This document shows positions 8,243-17,498 of a stretch of DNA of 64,000 nt, in pieces. The position numbers were made by a program, and so were the translations under genes. A model generated the notes under the pieces. The model did not search any database and was not told the origin of the DNA. It worked only from the letters and a program-made list of their open reading frames with translations. This DNA is from Yersinia proxima (GTDB taxonomy: Bacteria; Pseudomonadota; Gammaproteobacteria; Enterobacterales; Enterobacteriaceae), in contig NZ_CABHYG010000011.1 of assembly GCF_902170785.1 (NCBI RefSeq), positions 310,001 through 374,000 on the forward strand. Direction: 5' to 3'. Each line of letters begins with the position of its first letter. The stretch's first letter is position 1.

Positions 8243-9274
8243 TTAAGACTTAGCCTTAAACATTTCCTCAAGCCGTGCTAACAATTTACTCGCACTGTAG
8301 TAATCCAATCGGAAGGTATCATAGCCTGCGGCATACACTCGATTGTGTTCAATTGCGGGGGTATGAGCCAAAAACTTATTACTTTTCAATGCGTCAATTG
8401 CTGGTTGATCGCCGGAAAACAGTAAAATAGTCTCGCCATTCAGGCCCTCGGCCAGCTTCTCTCCACCCAGTTGAATAATGTCTTTGCGGTGCCCCATACT
8501 GGTATTGCCTTTCACAGCATCAGGAATCTGAGCCAGTGTGAAGCCTAATTCCTGCAACAATTTTCCCTGCGCCGAATTTTCAGTCCACAAATTGGCGGTA
8601 CTGTCTGCCGCTTGATAGACAAAGGCTGAGGTGGGTTGTGGTGGCAGCGTAATGTTCTGCTTTACCTCATTGAGTCGATGAGTGAATGTTGCAATGACTT
8701 GCTGCGCATCGGCCTCATGCCCTGTCGCCTGCCCAAGCAAAACCGCCAGCTCTTGCCAACTCTTGTCATCATAATTAATCACCAATGTTGGGGCGATAAC
8801 CGACAACTGCTCATACAACTTCAACGCCGAATCTCCGCCAGTGGCAGAAATAATAATTAAATCTGGATTCATTCCCGCGACAGCTTCCGCATTCGGCTCT
8901 GTCTGGTATATCGGCACCAGTTTTTTAGCTTGGGCAACCTCTGACCATTGGGTAAAGAAACCTTGATTATCAGCCACGGTGGTATCAGGCACGGTCGCAC
9001 CACTGGCAATGACTGGAGCGTTGATAGCCAGCAAGGTTCCGGTGATAGTGATGCTGGTGGAAACAATCCGCTTTGGTTGCTGGGTCAGTGTCACCGGGCC
9101 TTTCGCCGTTTCTACGGTACGAGTCCATGCTGCTGGCTTATTGTCTGTTGGCGAAGTGTGTTTTTCTTCCGCAGGTTTGCAAGCGGATAAGCTGAATATC
9201 AGACTCAGGCAAGCCAGTCCGGCCAGCCATAAACGCAATCCTTGGGATTGGATAGCATGTGGGTAACGGAACAT
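8243..9274 (-). CDS. fepB: Ferric enterobactin periplasmic binding lipoprotein FepB
   Basis: 343-residue substrate-binding protein of the FepBDGC importer. The N-terminus carries a lipobox (LSAC, Cys about residue 32), so it is probably membrane-anchored, unlike the soluble E. coli FepB. The body is closely FepB-like: QPKRIVSTSITITGTLLAINAPVIASGAT, PDLIIISATGGDSALKLY, APTLVINYDDKSWQ, ANLWTENSAQGKLLQELGF and the ending DTFRLDYYSASKLL. It is transcribed in the same direction as fepDGC but separated by 145 bp with its own upstream Fur box, so it is probably a separate transcript. Confidence 0.88.
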   Translation of the reverse strand: MFRYPHAIQSQGLRLWLAGLACLSLIFSLSACKPAEEKHTSPTDNKPAAWTRTVETAKGPVTLTQQPKRIVSTSITITGTLLAINAPVIASGATVPDTTVADNQGFFTQWSEVAQAKKLVPIYQTEPNAEAVAGMNPDLIIISATGGDSALKLYEQLSVIAPTLVINYDDKSWQELAVLLGQATGHEADAQQVIATFTHRLNEVKQNITLPPQPTSAFVYQAADSTANLWTENSAQGKLLQELGFTLAQIPDAVKGNTSMGHRKDIIQLGGEKLAEGLNGETILLFSGDQPAIDALKSNKFLAHTPAIEHNRVYAAGYDTFRLDYYSASKLLARLEEMFKAKS

Positions 9275-9338
9275 ATCACTGTCTGCTCATATTGTTTGAA
9301 AATAAGTCGTAATTTAGCACGCCAAAAATGAATAGTAG

Positions 9339-9357
9339 TAATTATTATTATCATTTA
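9339..9357. promoter_or_regulatory. Fur box upstream of fepB
   Basis: taattattattatcattta reads on the minus strand as an aatgataataat-type sequence, close to the 19-bp Fur consensus. It lies 65-83 bp upstream of the fepB start. Confidence 0.65.
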
Positions 9358-9360
9358 TAC

Positions 9361-9375
9361 GTGATTAATAATCAC
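9361..9375. promoter_or_regulatory. Perfect 15-bp palindrome beside the fepB Fur box
   Basis: gtgatta-a-taatcac is a perfect palindrome three bases beyond the fepB Fur box. It could be an extended Fur site or the operator of another dimeric regulator. No assignment is possible from sequence alone. Confidence 0.35.
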
Positions 9376-9983
9376 AGACTCTGTGTGGCTTGCCCAAGTG
9401 TTGGGGCCAGGCGACCAGATGCGATGTGATATGTCTAATCGCATCTGAATGAATAAAATGGTTATTCCTCTGGTCCTATTTTCTTGCTCAAAAAAACATC
9501 ACACAAAACGATTTGAATAAATAGATTAATTTTTCTGTATATCGTGCCTGATGGTTTGATATGAATTTTTGTTAGTATTTTATTTATCGCGCCAAATCTT
9601 GTTTAATAAAATATTTAATTCTGTCAGTGCAAAAATGAGTAATAACCTATCTGTAATTAAATTAATTTGTTTGCTTATGATTTTTTAATTTAATCAAAAG
9701 AACGATGCTGTATTTATATTCAAAATAAACACATATTTTGTGCAAAACACTGAAATTTGTTAATGATTTTTAAATAAAAATAAACGATGATCATTTACAT
9801 TTTAATAGGTGAAATCAATTGGTTAGTTATTATTGATCGGTGATCTTGATCTTTTGTATTGGTTTTATGCTATTTTACTGCTTAATCCTGATAATTAGCC
9901 TTTTCCCTGCGTAAATTATCAGCGATAAACACCTTGAAATCTCAAGGAAATAAACTAAAAAAATAAAACACAGGGGTATTCCC

Positions 9984-11558
9984 GTGACTTTTCTAAAACA
10001 TATCACCATCAGGATGGCGTTATTATCTATTCTTGTTATATTTTTGTTGCTATGGGGAGGTGTTTCCACTTTCACATTATTTTCACTTAACCAATTAACT
10101 CATTCCTTACACCTGAGTTCAAGCCAACAGAAAAGCGTTAATATTATTAATCGGGGTAATGACCAGTATTTTCGTGTGGTCACTCGTTTAAATCGTGCTG
10201 CAGCTTATCGTCAAAGTGGAGCTATTGCCGATGCTGATCGTGAATTGGCCTCGGCAGGCGTCGCCCTGAAAAATACACAAGAAGCATTGCAGAAATTTAA
10301 GCTGCAATCTCATGAGGGGATGGAACCGTTACTGGCGGAAAAAACTATTCAAAGTTGGTCAATACTCTTGGATAAAGGGATTGAACCTATGTTTAAGGCG
10401 GTCAGTGAGAGCCGTTTTGCAGACTATAATCGCTTGTTTAACACTGAATATCCGCAATTCAGTCGTGAATTCGGTGCCACTATCGAGAAATACAATTCGG
10501 CAGTGGATCAATCAACAGAGGCGGCTAGCCTCCGGGTTGAAACCCTGGTTACATGGTGTGTGCGTGCGCTACTGGGGGCATTAATCGCCGGTATTATTAT
10601 TCTGGTATTAACTGATCGCTATATTGTCAGCTATTTGGTGCGTCCACTGGATTCAATTAAGTTACATTTTAGCCGATTAGCGCAGGGGCAGTTAGGCAGG
10701 CCTATGGCTGAGTTTGGTCGTAACTGTGTTGGACAATTGATTCCTTATTTACGTGAGATGCAAAATAGTTTGGTCAATACGGTATCAACTATTCGTAATA
10801 GTACTGATGCGATATATACCGGTGCGGGTGAAATAGCCGCAGGAAATGCCGACCTCTCTTCGCGTACCGAGCAACAAGCTGCGGCATTAGAAGAAACCGC
10901 AGCCAGCATGGAACAGTTAAATGCGACGGTGAAACAGAATGCCGAGAATGCCCATCAAGCCAGTAAATTAGCAGAGAATGCTTCTACAACAGCCCAAAAT
11001 GGGGGGCGCATTGTTAATGATGTCGTTGCGACCATGAGCAGCATTACCGAAAGCTCACGCCGCATCGCCGATATTATCGGCGTGATAAACAGCATCGCAT
11101 TCCAAACTAATATCCTGGCATTAAACGCGGCGGTTGAAGCAGCACGCGCCGGTGAACAAGGGCGTGGTTTTGCTGTGGTCGCAAGCGAAGTCCGCAATTT
11201 AGCACAACGCAGTGCACAGGCTGCTAAGGAAATTGAAGGGCTTATCAGTGAGTCGGTATCCCGAGTAAATATGGGGTCGCAGCAAGTCTCGAAAGCAGGG
11301 GAAACCATGAACAGTATTGTCCAGGCAGTGACAAATGTGACTGATATTATGGGGGAAATTGCTTCTGCTTCTGATGAGCAAAGCCGTGGGATTAGCCAAA
11401 TTGGTCAGGCGGTTGCAGAAATGGATGGTGTCACGCAGCAAAATGCCTCATTGGTACAAGAGTCTGCCGCCGCCGCGGCTTCTTTAGAAGAACAGGCACG
11501 TCAATTGACGGAAGCGGTTGCCGTTTTTTCTTTGTCGGATAATACGCAGGCTGCTTAA
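9984..11558 (+). CDS. Methyl-accepting chemotaxis protein
   Basis: 524-residue membrane chemoreceptor of the Tar/Tsr class. TM1 spans about residues 10-32, a four-helix periplasmic sensor about 33-190, TM2 about 191-212, then a HAMP domain and a long coiled-coil signalling domain. The hairpin tip [20 protein letters not shown] and [16 protein letters not shown] are canonical for CheA/CheW coupling, and methylation helices flank it. The C-terminus ends SDNTQAA and lacks the NWETF-type pentapeptide that recruits CheR/CheB, so methylation may depend on other receptors. It starts with GTG behind caggggt. The ligand is unknown; the sensor is not obviously Tar or Tsr. A strong terminator follows. 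Confidence 0.92.
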   Translation: MTFLKHITIRMALLSILVIFLLLWGGVSTFTLFSLNQLTHSLHLSSSQQKSVNIINRGNDQYFRVVTRLNRAAAYRQSGAIADADRELASAGVALKNTQEALQKFKLQSHEGMEPLLAEKTIQSWSILLDKGIEPMFKAVSESRFADYNRLFNTEYPQFSREFGATIEKYNSAVDQSTEAASLRVETLVTWCVRALLGALIAGIIILVLTDRYIVSYLVRPLDSIKLHFSRLAQGQLGRPMAEFGRNCVGQLIPYLREMQNSLVNTVSTIRNSTDAIYTGAGEIAAGNADLSSRTEQQAAALEETAASMEQLNATVKQNAENAHQASKLAENASTTAQNGGRIVNDVVATMSSITESSRRIADIIGVINSIAFQTNILALNAAVEAARAGEQGRGFAVVASEVRNLAQRSAQAAKEIEGLISESVSRVNMGSQQVSKAGETMNSIVQAVTNVTDIMGEIASASDEQSRGISQIGQAVAEMDGVTQQNASLVQESAAAAASLEEQARQLTEAVAVFSLSDNTQAA

Positions 11559-11580
11559 TAATATTAATTAAAATTATTCC

Positions 11581-11618
11581 CACCCTGTTAGCAAGACGCT
11601 GACGGGGTGTTTTCTTTT
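11581..11618 (+). terminator. Rho-independent terminator of the chemoreceptor gene
   Basis: caccctgttagc and gctgacggggtg form a 12-bp stem with two G-U pairs and the loop aagac, followed directly by ttttctttt. It lies 22 bp after the stop codon. Confidence 0.85.
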
Positions 11619-11810
11619 GATTTTATTATATTAATCTTTTAATTTTTTTTTAATTTATTTATTTTGATTTATCAGGATATAGTCATTGTATTATCAATAA
11701 AGATACCAACTTACGTAATTTCAGTGGTTTTTTTAACACCTAAAATATTTATTGAACATAAGTATTATAATAAAAACAAACTAATACAGATAGTTAGGTG
11801 CTTGATGCAG

Positions 11811-12347
11811 TTATAGTACCCAATAGCCAAGACCAGAAATAATCATGATAATTAATAACAAACTGGCAGACAGGCGCTTACTATTGAATATGTCTCTTGG
11901 CTGCATGATTTCACTTGGTGTTGATATTGGTGCGTGATGAACCGGCACAATGGCTATAGCTTGCGTCATTAAAGTTTGTTCTGTTTTGGGTTTATCAGGT
12001 TCAATCTCGGTTTTTTCGCCAATCGTTTTGCAAAATGTGGGATCTATTAGATAGCCCATTTTGGGGATGGTTTTAATAATGCGCCGCTGTTTATTTCTGT
12101 CACCCAGAGCCACTCGTAAAGTGTGAATGGCATTAGGCAGACTGTTATCACCAATAACCCTGTCCTGCCATACAAGATGGGTTAATTTCTCACGAGACAA
12201 AACTTCACCGGCATGTTCCAGTAATACTGTGATGAGTTTTAGCTGATACTCACCCAAGCGTTTTTGTTCTTGCGTTATTTGGTGAGTAATAAAACCTGAG
12301 GTCAAGTCAATTGACCAATGATTAACGATATATATGTAGTTTTTCAT
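11811..12347 (-). CDS. ToxR/CadC-like membrane-anchored winged-helix regulator with no periplasmic domain
   Basis: 178-residue protein. Residues about 1-105 form an OmpR-type winged helix (GEYQLKLITVLLEHAGEVLSREKLTHLVW, then NSLPNAIHTLRVALGD and IIKTIPKMGYLI). A Pro/Glu-rich linker follows, and one transmembrane helix at the very C-terminus (LSASLLLIIMIISGLGYWVL) ends the protein. ToxR/CadC/PsaE-type regulators normally carry a periplasmic sensor after this helix; here almost nothing is left outside, so sensing may be through a partner membrane protein such as that encoded divergently at 12662. No good ribosome site precedes the ATG at 12347; a large inverted-repeat element ends eight bases upstream. 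Targets are unknown. Confidence 0.8.
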   Translation of the reverse strand: MKNYIYIVNHWSIDLTSGFITHQITQEQKRLGEYQLKLITVLLEHAGEVLSREKLTHLVWQDRVIGDNSLPNAIHTLRVALGDRNKQRRIIKTIPKMGYLIDPTFCKTIGEKTEIEPDKPKTEQTLMTQAIAIVPVHHAPISTPSEIMQPRDIFNSKRLSASLLLIIMIISGLGYWVL

Positions 12348-12354
12348 ATTGTTT

Positions 12355-12481
12355 TTGGACGACCCCAGTTAAATAGACGCGTTAATATTTTTCATCATCA
12401 GGGATAAAAGGTGCTTACCCTTGGTGAAGGGTAAATCATGATTGTGGGAAGCGTCTTTAATAAACTGGGGAATCTCGTCAA
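12355..12481. repeat. 127-bp nested inverted-repeat element
   Basis: The outer arms pair imperfectly (ttggacga/ccccagtt at 12355-12370 with aactgggg/aatctcgtcaa at 12463-12481). The next arms are gacgc (12376-12380) and gcgtc (12451-12455). Inside lies a perfect 8-bp stem ttaccctt-ggtg-aagggtaa (12415-12434) and the palindrome aatcatgatt (12434-12443). It occupies most of the gap between the divergent regulator and FliL-like genes. It could be a MITE-like Yersinia repeat or a structured leader of the regulator mRNA. Confidence 0.6.
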
Positions 12482-12661
12482 AGTCACTTGTGATACCGGC
12501 TATAGGCGTATTTTAGCGATTAATTACTTATCAATTTCTCTATTGAACAGGGTATCTTGCATCTATGTTTAAATTATTAATAAAATCAATTAATTGAGTG
12601 TCATTGTGTATTGGAAAAACACAGGAAGTGATGATTCTAATAACGGTATCAAGGACTAAAA

Positions 12662-12967
12662 ATGGATAGTAAAAAAGTAATATCTTCTCTATGGATAGGA
12701 TTGTTTATATTGTTAATTATTTCAGTCAGCATAATGTTATTTAGTGCTAATCCGCTCTGGATGAAGTTAAACCGCGAGTTAATGATCGCCAGTAAATCTT
12801 TGGTTCGTGGCGATACAGCAGTTCAATTCGTAGAACTTAAGAATATGGTTATTACTCTGGATGATAATAAATCTGAGCGCTATTTGCAGCTGGAGTTAGG
12901 TATTGTCAGCGGCGATGGCGATGATGGTGAAATAAATGTGTTAGATACTCAAATGATTCAGTGGTAA
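12662..12967 (+). CDS. Short single-pass membrane protein, FliL-like
   Basis: 101 residues. An N-terminal cytoplasmic tail is followed by one TM helix (about 8-29, LWIGLFILLIISVSIMLF). A small outer domain, VQFVELKNMVITLDDNKSERYLQLELGIVSGD, follows the strand pattern of FliL-family flagellar basal-body proteins (a ...VNL...RYLQV.L pattern). FliL proteins are about 150 residues and continue with a conserved helical C-terminus that is missing here, so this is a short variant, a truncation or a different family. It is divergent from a sensorless membrane regulator, with a chemoreceptor gene beyond. The FliL link is a weak, by-eye inference. Confidence 0.5.
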   Translation: MDSKKVISSLWIGLFILLIISVSIMLFSANPLWMKLNRELMIASKSLVRGDTAVQFVELKNMVITLDDNKSERYLQLELGIVSGDGDDGEINVLDTQMIQW

Positions 12968-12992
12968 GGGAGGTTGCTAACCCTCCCTATAA
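12967..12992. terminator. Bidirectional hairpin between FliL-like gene and slyB
   Basis: gggaggtt and aaccctccc form a G/C-rich stem with one bulge and the loop gct, between the convergent stops at 12967 and 13012. The tail tataattt on the plus side is weakly T-rich. Confidence 0.5.
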
Positions 12993-13011
12993 TTTGAAAC
13001 ATGGTGGATAT

Positions 13012-13479
13012 TTAGCGCGGCGTAATAGTGACCGTATTGCCGTGCGTCGCAATAGTCACCCGTTGACCCGGCTGGAACTGCGTTACTCCTTGAGCCTGAA
13101 CTACCAGGAAGGTCGTTCCGTTATCACGGCGCACTTCCAATTCGACTCCACTATTGCGGTTCATCATGCTCTGGACTTGTTGACCAACAACCCCACCCGC
13201 AACCGCCCCAGCTGCTGTCCCGAGGCGTCGGCCTGTTCCGCCACCAATGGTATTACCGAGGAATCCGCCGACCACCGCGCCGCCAACGGCACCGGCAATA
13301 TTATTGCCATCTCCACCCTGAATCGTGACCGGGCGTACCGAAACCAGAGTCCCGTAACTGACGGCCTGAGCCTGACCGGCTTGAGAACTGCTGAATGTGT
13401 CGCCTGAAAGAGTATTATTATTGGCGCAACCACTGAGTGTGGCAACGGCGATAGCAACAGCAATGAGTGGCTTAATCAT
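13012..13479 (-). CDS. slyB: Outer-membrane lipoprotein SlyB/PcpY (glycine-zipper 2TM)
   Basis: 155-residue lipoprotein. The signal peptide ends with the lipobox LSGC (Cys about residue 18). Then come NNNTLSGDTFSSSQA, VSYGTLVSVRPVTIQGGDG and the glycine-zipper stretch GAVGGAVVGGFLGNTIGGGTG followed by AAGAVAGGVVGQ, closing with QFQPGQRVTIATHGNTVTITPR. This matches E. coli SlyB and Yersinia PcpY almost throughout. SlyB is an outer-membrane integrity lipoprotein under PhoPQ control in other enterics. It converges with the FliL-like gene. It could be a paralogue, since slyB usually sits near slyA. Confidence 0.88.
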   Translation of the reverse strand: MIKPLIAVAIAVATLSGCANNNTLSGDTFSSSQAGQAQAVSYGTLVSVRPVTIQGGDGNNIAGAVGGAVVGGFLGNTIGGGTGRRLGTAAGAVAGGVVGQQVQSMMNRNSGVELEVRRDNGTTFLVVQAQGVTQFQPGQRVTIATHGNTVTITPR

Positions 13480-14183
13480 AGAGACCCTTCCTGGTTAAAG
13501 TTGTTGCCAGATAACATTTATCACATAACCGGTTGAATAGTGACCGGTAAATTAATCATAGCACGACTTGCTTTGCCATAAATTGATTCATGCACAAAAT
13601 ACATAATTAACTCATTATATTTCAGCCGTTATCCCATGATGATCCGTTTTGTAACATTAAGATGTGCGGCTAAAAAGGGTAAAAACACCGGTAACAAATC
13701 TTCAAACTGAATGAAATTGATAAAAATCTTATGGCCGCCAGATTTAACAATTCATATTAGTGTCGCTGTTAAATTAATTATAAATTGCTAGGTCAGATTT
13801 ATATTTACGAATTTTTCTCATTTCATTTTTTATGAAAGTGAAATTTTTGTTTCTAGTTAAGTAACTAAAAAAACTAATAATTAATTAAATTCATTATAGC
13901 GAATCGCCCTTTTGAGCCTAATGATATTCAATTGTATTAACCCGCGTCATATTGCTACCTGACAGATTTTTAAATTTCTGGCAAATGAAATAGTTGCTGA
14001 AACGGTTTTAGTTCACAGATATTTCCCCCATCCACATTCAATCAATTTCCATTGATAAAGATCAACTTAATTAAAGTTGCAGAGTTACAAACTATTAACA
14101 GAAAGCCACGTTTTTTATGGGGATATACCCATTGTTAATATCGGGTATGTGAACAATAGAATAATAATACAGGGGAAAAAAAC
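13480..14183. other. 704-bp intergenic region, slyB / hyb promoter
   Basis: AT-rich, no convincing gene. It contains the promoter of slyB near 13480-13600 and the hyb control region near 14040-14183, including the FNR-type palindrome described separately. Short inverted repeats such as atttca...tgaaat near 13827-13852 are of unknown role. Confidence 0.5.
14052..14065. promoter_or_regulatory. FNR-type site upstream of hybO
   Basis: ttgataaagatcaa matches the FNR consensus TTGAT-N4-ATCAA exactly, 119-132 bp upstream of the hybO start. FNR activates anaerobic genes, which is consistent with an oxygen-repressed hydrogenase operon. CRP sites have a related core, but the TTGAT half-site favours FNR. 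Confidence 0.75.
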
Positions 14184-15299
14184 ATGCTTTCCCAGCATGG
14201 CGTTAACCGTCGTGATTTTATGAAGCTCTGTGCCGCATTGGCGGCCACCATGGGTCTCAGCAGCAAGGCTGCCGCTGAAATTGCCAACACCGTCAGTTCA
14301 CCCCAGCGTCCACCGGTTATCTGGATTGGCGCTCAGGAGTGTACCGGTTGTACTGAATCACTGTTACGTTCAACTCACCCGACCATTGAGAACCTGCTGT
14401 TGAGTGTTATCTCGATGGAGTATCACGAAGTGCTCTCTGCCGCTTTTGGTGAGCAAGCGGAGGAGAATAAACACCGGGCCATCGAGCAGTACAAAGGGAA
14501 ATATGTGCTGGTGGTGGATGGGTCGATTCCACTGAAAGACGGTGGAATTTACTGCATGGTGGCGGGTAAACCGATTGTTGAGCATATCCGTGAAGCAGCA
14601 GAACATGCGGCGGCGATTATTGCTATTGGTTCCTGTTCCGCCTGGGGCGGTGTGCCAGCGACCGGCGGTAACCCAACTGGCGCGGTGAGTTTGCAAGCGG
14701 CGCTACCGGGTAAAACCGTGATAAATATCCCCGGCTGTCCACCCAATCCTCATAATTTTCTGGCAACAGTGGCTCATATCATTACCTTCGGGCGGGCACC
14801 GGCATTGGACAGCAAAAACCGTCCGACCTTTGCTTATGGCCGCTTGATCCATGAAAACTGCGAGCGCCGACCACACTTTGATGCGGGCCGTTTTGCCCGT
14901 CAGTTTGGCGATGAAGGTCATCGGCAGGGCTGGTGCCTTTATCATCTCGGCTGCAAAGGGCCGGAGACCTACGGTAACTGCCCGACACTGGAGTTCTGCG
15001 ATGTTGGCGGCGGGATTTGGCCGGTGGGGATTGGGCACCCTTGCTATGGCTGTAATGAAGAAGGGATTGGTTTCACTAAAGGCATCGCCCAACTGGCGAA
15101 TGTTGAGAACCCGACACCGCGTGCTGAAAAACCTCTGATTCATAATCCGGAAGGCGGCGAGATTTCGACGACCGCGACGGCACTACTGGGCGGCGTGGTG
15201 GGATTGGTCGCCGGTGTCAGCCTGATGACGGTACGTGAACTGGGGCGGCAACAGAAGCAGCGCCGCAAAGATGACGATCACTCATCGCGGGAGGAATAG
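14184..15299 (+). CDS. hybO: Hydrogenase-2 small subunit HybO
   Basis: 371-residue Fe-S electron-transfer subunit of the membrane-bound periplasm-facing H2-uptake [NiFe] hydrogenase 2. A twin-arginine signal ([11 protein letters not shown], residues 8-18) exports the folded HybOC dimer. Cys motifs for three Fe-S clusters are present: [27 protein letters not shown], and the distal set [20 protein letters not shown] / [15 protein letters not shown]-terminal helix (about 331-348, [16 protein letters not shown]-like) anchors it in the membrane. It is nearly colinear with E. coli HybO. First gene of the operon; two bases separate it from hybA. Confidence 0.97.
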   Translation: MLSQHGVNRRDFMKLCAALAATMGLSSKAAAEIANTVSSPQRPPVIWIGAQECTGCTESLLRSTHPTIENLLLSVISMEYHEVLSAAFGEQAEENKHRAIEQYKGKYVLVVDGSIPLKDGGIYCMVAGKPIVEHIREAAEHAAAIIAIGSCSAWGGVPATGGNPTGAVSLQAALPGKTVINIPGCPPNPHNFLATVAHIITFGRAPALDSKNRPTFAYGRLIHENCERRPHFDAGRFARQFGDEGHRQGWCLYHLGCKGPETYGNCPTLEFCDVGGGIWPVGIGHPCYGCNEEGIGFTKGIAQLANVENPTPRAEKPLIHNPEGGEISTTATALLGGVVGLVAGVSLMTVRELGRQQKQRRKDDDHSSREE

Positions 15300-15301
15300 C
15301 C

Positions 15302-16312
15302 GTGAATCGACGTCACTTTTTCAAACTAGCCTCCGGCGGCGTGCTGTTGGCGGGGCTTTCCCCCAGCAGCAAAGCTGAGGTACAAAATCGGCCACCGATC
15401 CCCGGTGCGCTGGGCATGTTGTATGACTCCACGTTATGTGTTGGTTGTCAGGCCTGCGTGAGCAAATGTCAGCAGGTCAACCACAGTGAGATCTATGCCA
15501 GTGGTGACGCCCTTTGGGCGGATAACGACAAACTCAGCCCCTACACCAACAATATCATTCAGGTCTGGACCAGCGGCGCGGGCATTCATAAAGATCAATT
15601 GGAAGACGGCTACGCCTATATCAAAAAGCAATGCATGCACTGCGTTGATCCAAACTGTGTTTCCGTCTGCCCGGTTAGTGCGCTGCGCAAAGATGCTAAA
15701 ACCGGCATTGTTCACTATGACCCGGATGTCTGCACCGGCTGCCGCTACTGCATGGTCGGCTGCCCGTTCAATGTGCCGAAATACGATTATCACAACCCGT
15801 TTGGCAAGATTCATAAATGTGAATTGTGCAACCAGAAGGGCGTCGAGCGGCTTGATAAAGGCGGCTTACCCGGCTGTGTCGAGGTCTGTCCGACTGGAGC
15901 GGTGATATTTGGTACCCGCGAAGAATTGCTGTCAGAAGCACAACGGCGGTTGACGCTAAAACCGGGCGAGAATTACCGCTTCCCGCGCCAAACACTCAGC
16001 GCCAATGACACCTACGAGCATCCGGTTGCCCACTATGACCCGCATGTTTATGGCGAGAAAGAGGGCGGCGGCACTCAGGTATTGGTGCTGGCTGGTATTC
16101 CGACCGAGAAACTTGATTTACCCCCTCTGGCAGAACTGGCGACTGGCGCGCGTTCTGAGCATGTCCAGCACACCTTGTACAAAGGCATGATCCTGCCGCT
16201 GGCGGTATTGGCGGGGGTTACCGCGTTGGTGCATCGCAATACCCGTGATGAGCGCCAAGACAGCGATACTGACCAGCACGATAAAAAGGACGGCCATGAT
16301 GACGATGCATAA
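15302..16312 (+). CDS. hybA: Hydrogenase-2 ferredoxin-like protein HybA
   Basis: 336-residue periplasmic protein with four predicted [4Fe-4S] clusters. It passes electrons from HybO to HybB and the quinone pool. It starts with GTG and has a Tat signal ([12 protein letters not shown]). Ferredoxin motifs are [35 protein letters not shown] and CELC...GCVEVC. A C-terminal helix (about residues 295-312) anchors it. The coding sequence overlaps hybB by 17 bp. Confidence 0.95.
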   Translation: MNRRHFFKLASGGVLLAGLSPSSKAEVQNRPPIPGALGMLYDSTLCVGCQACVSKCQQVNHSEIYASGDALWADNDKLSPYTNNIIQVWTSGAGIHKDQLEDGYAYIKKQCMHCVDPNCVSVCPVSALRKDAKTGIVHYDPDVCTGCRYCMVGCPFNVPKYDYHNPFGKIHKCELCNQKGVERLDKGGLPGCVEVCPTGAVIFGTREELLSEAQRRLTLKPGENYRFPRQTLSANDTYEHPVAHYDPHVYGEKEGGGTQVLVLAGIPTEKLDLPPLAELATGARSEHVQHTLYKGMILPLAVLAGVTALVHRNTRDERQDSDTDQHDKKDGHDDDA

Positions 16313-17498
16313 ATCCAGCCCACTGGGTGGGCGGCTGGTCAGTTGGCCGGTAATGCTGCTAGCGCCTTTTGTCGTGCTGTGCGCACTGTTGATTGTCAAA
16401 CGTTTGGTGCTGGGCTTGGGGTCGGTCAGTGACTTGAATGGCGGCTTCCCGTGGGGGATCTGGATAGCTTTCGACTTACTGGTCGGCACCGGTTTGGCGT
16501 GCGGCGGTTGGGCATTGGCCTGGGCGGTTTACGTATTCAATCGGGGCGAATATCACCCGCTGGTGCGCCCGGCGCTACTCGCCAGTTTGTTTGGTTACGC
16601 GCTCGGTGGGCTTTCCATCACCATCGATGTGGGTCGTTACTGGAACTTGCCTTACTTCTTTATTCCCGGCCATTTCAACGTCAATTCGGTGCTATTCGAA
16701 ACCGCCGTCTGTATGACCATTTATATCGGCGTGATGGCCGTGGAGTTTGCTCCGGCGCTGTTTGAACGGTTGGGGTGGAAAGTTTCGCTGAAGCGGCTGA
16801 ACAAAGTGATGTTTTTTGTTATCGCGCTCGGTGCGCTGCTGCCGACCATGCATCAGTCTTCAATGGGATCATTAATGATCGCCGCCGGTGCCAAGATCCA
16901 TCCGTTATGGCAAAGCTACGAGATGTTGCCACTATTCTCCTTGTTAACCGCCGCCATTTTGGGCTTCTCGATTGTTATTTTCGAAGGCTCGCTGGTACAG
17001 GCCGGATTACGGGGACGGGGAGCCAATGAAGCGCCATTATTCACACGATTAACCACCATCATCGACGTCTTTTTACTGCTGTTTATCCTGCTACGTCTCG
17101 GTGAAGTTATGGTGCGCCATAAGACGGAATACCTGTGGCATTTTGACCGCTATGCCATCGCTTTCTGGGCTGAAATTGTCCTGATGGCTTTGCCACTACT
17201 GATCTTCCGTATTCGGCGGGCCAGAGAAGATAGCCGGTTACTGTTTATCGGGGCGCTGTGCATGATAAGTGGTGGAGCGCTGTGGCGGCTCAATTACTCA
17301 CTCTTAGCCTTCAACCCCGGCGGCGGCTATAACTACTTTCCCACCACCAGTGAAATCCTGATCTCCATCGGCTTCGTTGCCATTGAGGTCTGTGCTTACA
17401 TTTTATTGATTCGACTGTTGCCGGTGCTTCCTGCTCACGGACAGTTACATAAGAATAATCAGACAGAGGTAAAGCATGAGCCAACGCATCACCATTGA
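16296..17498 (+). CDS. hybB: Hydrogenase-2 integral membrane subunit HybB
   Basis: 400-residue inner-membrane protein of the NrfD/HybB family with about ten TM helices. It links the HybOCA module to menaquinone and is implicated in proton translocation. Diagnostic segments are [47 protein letters not shown] (shown only in part) and [10 protein letters not shown]. The ATG at 16296 is chosen because aagga lies five bases upstream and the resulting N-terminus ([12 protein letters not shown]) aligns with E. coli HybB; an upstream in-frame start at 16245 would add 17 residues inside hybA. Confidence 0.95.
   Translation: MMTMHKSSPLGGRLVSWPVMLLAPFVVLCALLIVKRLVLGLGSVSDLNGGFPWGIWIAFDLLVGTGLACGGWALAWAVYVFNRGEYHPLVRPALLASLFGYALGGLSITIDVGRYWNLPYFFIPGHFNVNSVLFETAVCMTIYIGVMAVEFAPALFERLGWKVSLKRLNKVMFFVIALGALLPTMHQSSMGSLMIAAGAKIHPLWQSYEMLPLFSLLTAAILGFSIVIFEGSLVQAGLRGRGANEAPLFTRLTTIIDVFLLLFILLRLGEVMVRHKTEYLWHFDRYAIAFWAEIVLMALPLLIFRIRRAREDSRLLFIGALCMISGGALWRLNYSLLAFNPGGGYNYFPTTSEILISIGFVAIEVCAYILLIRLLPVLPAHGQLHKNNQTEVKHEPTHHH

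Larger units (their letters stand above)
9275..9983. other. 709-bp AT-rich intergenic region, fepB / chemoreceptor
   Basis: Divergent promoter region. It holds the fepB Fur box, the 15-bp palindrome, and a hairpin with 10-bp perfect arms cagatgcgat (9416-9425) and atcgcatctg (9438-9447). From about 9480 to 9980 it is very AT-rich with no convincing open frame. Such DNA often binds H-NS, but that is inference. Confidence 0.5.

Noticed and set aside
9880-9983. Sigma-28 promoter before the chemoreceptor gene
   Set aside because: gcgataa occurs but no TAAA at the required spacing was found.
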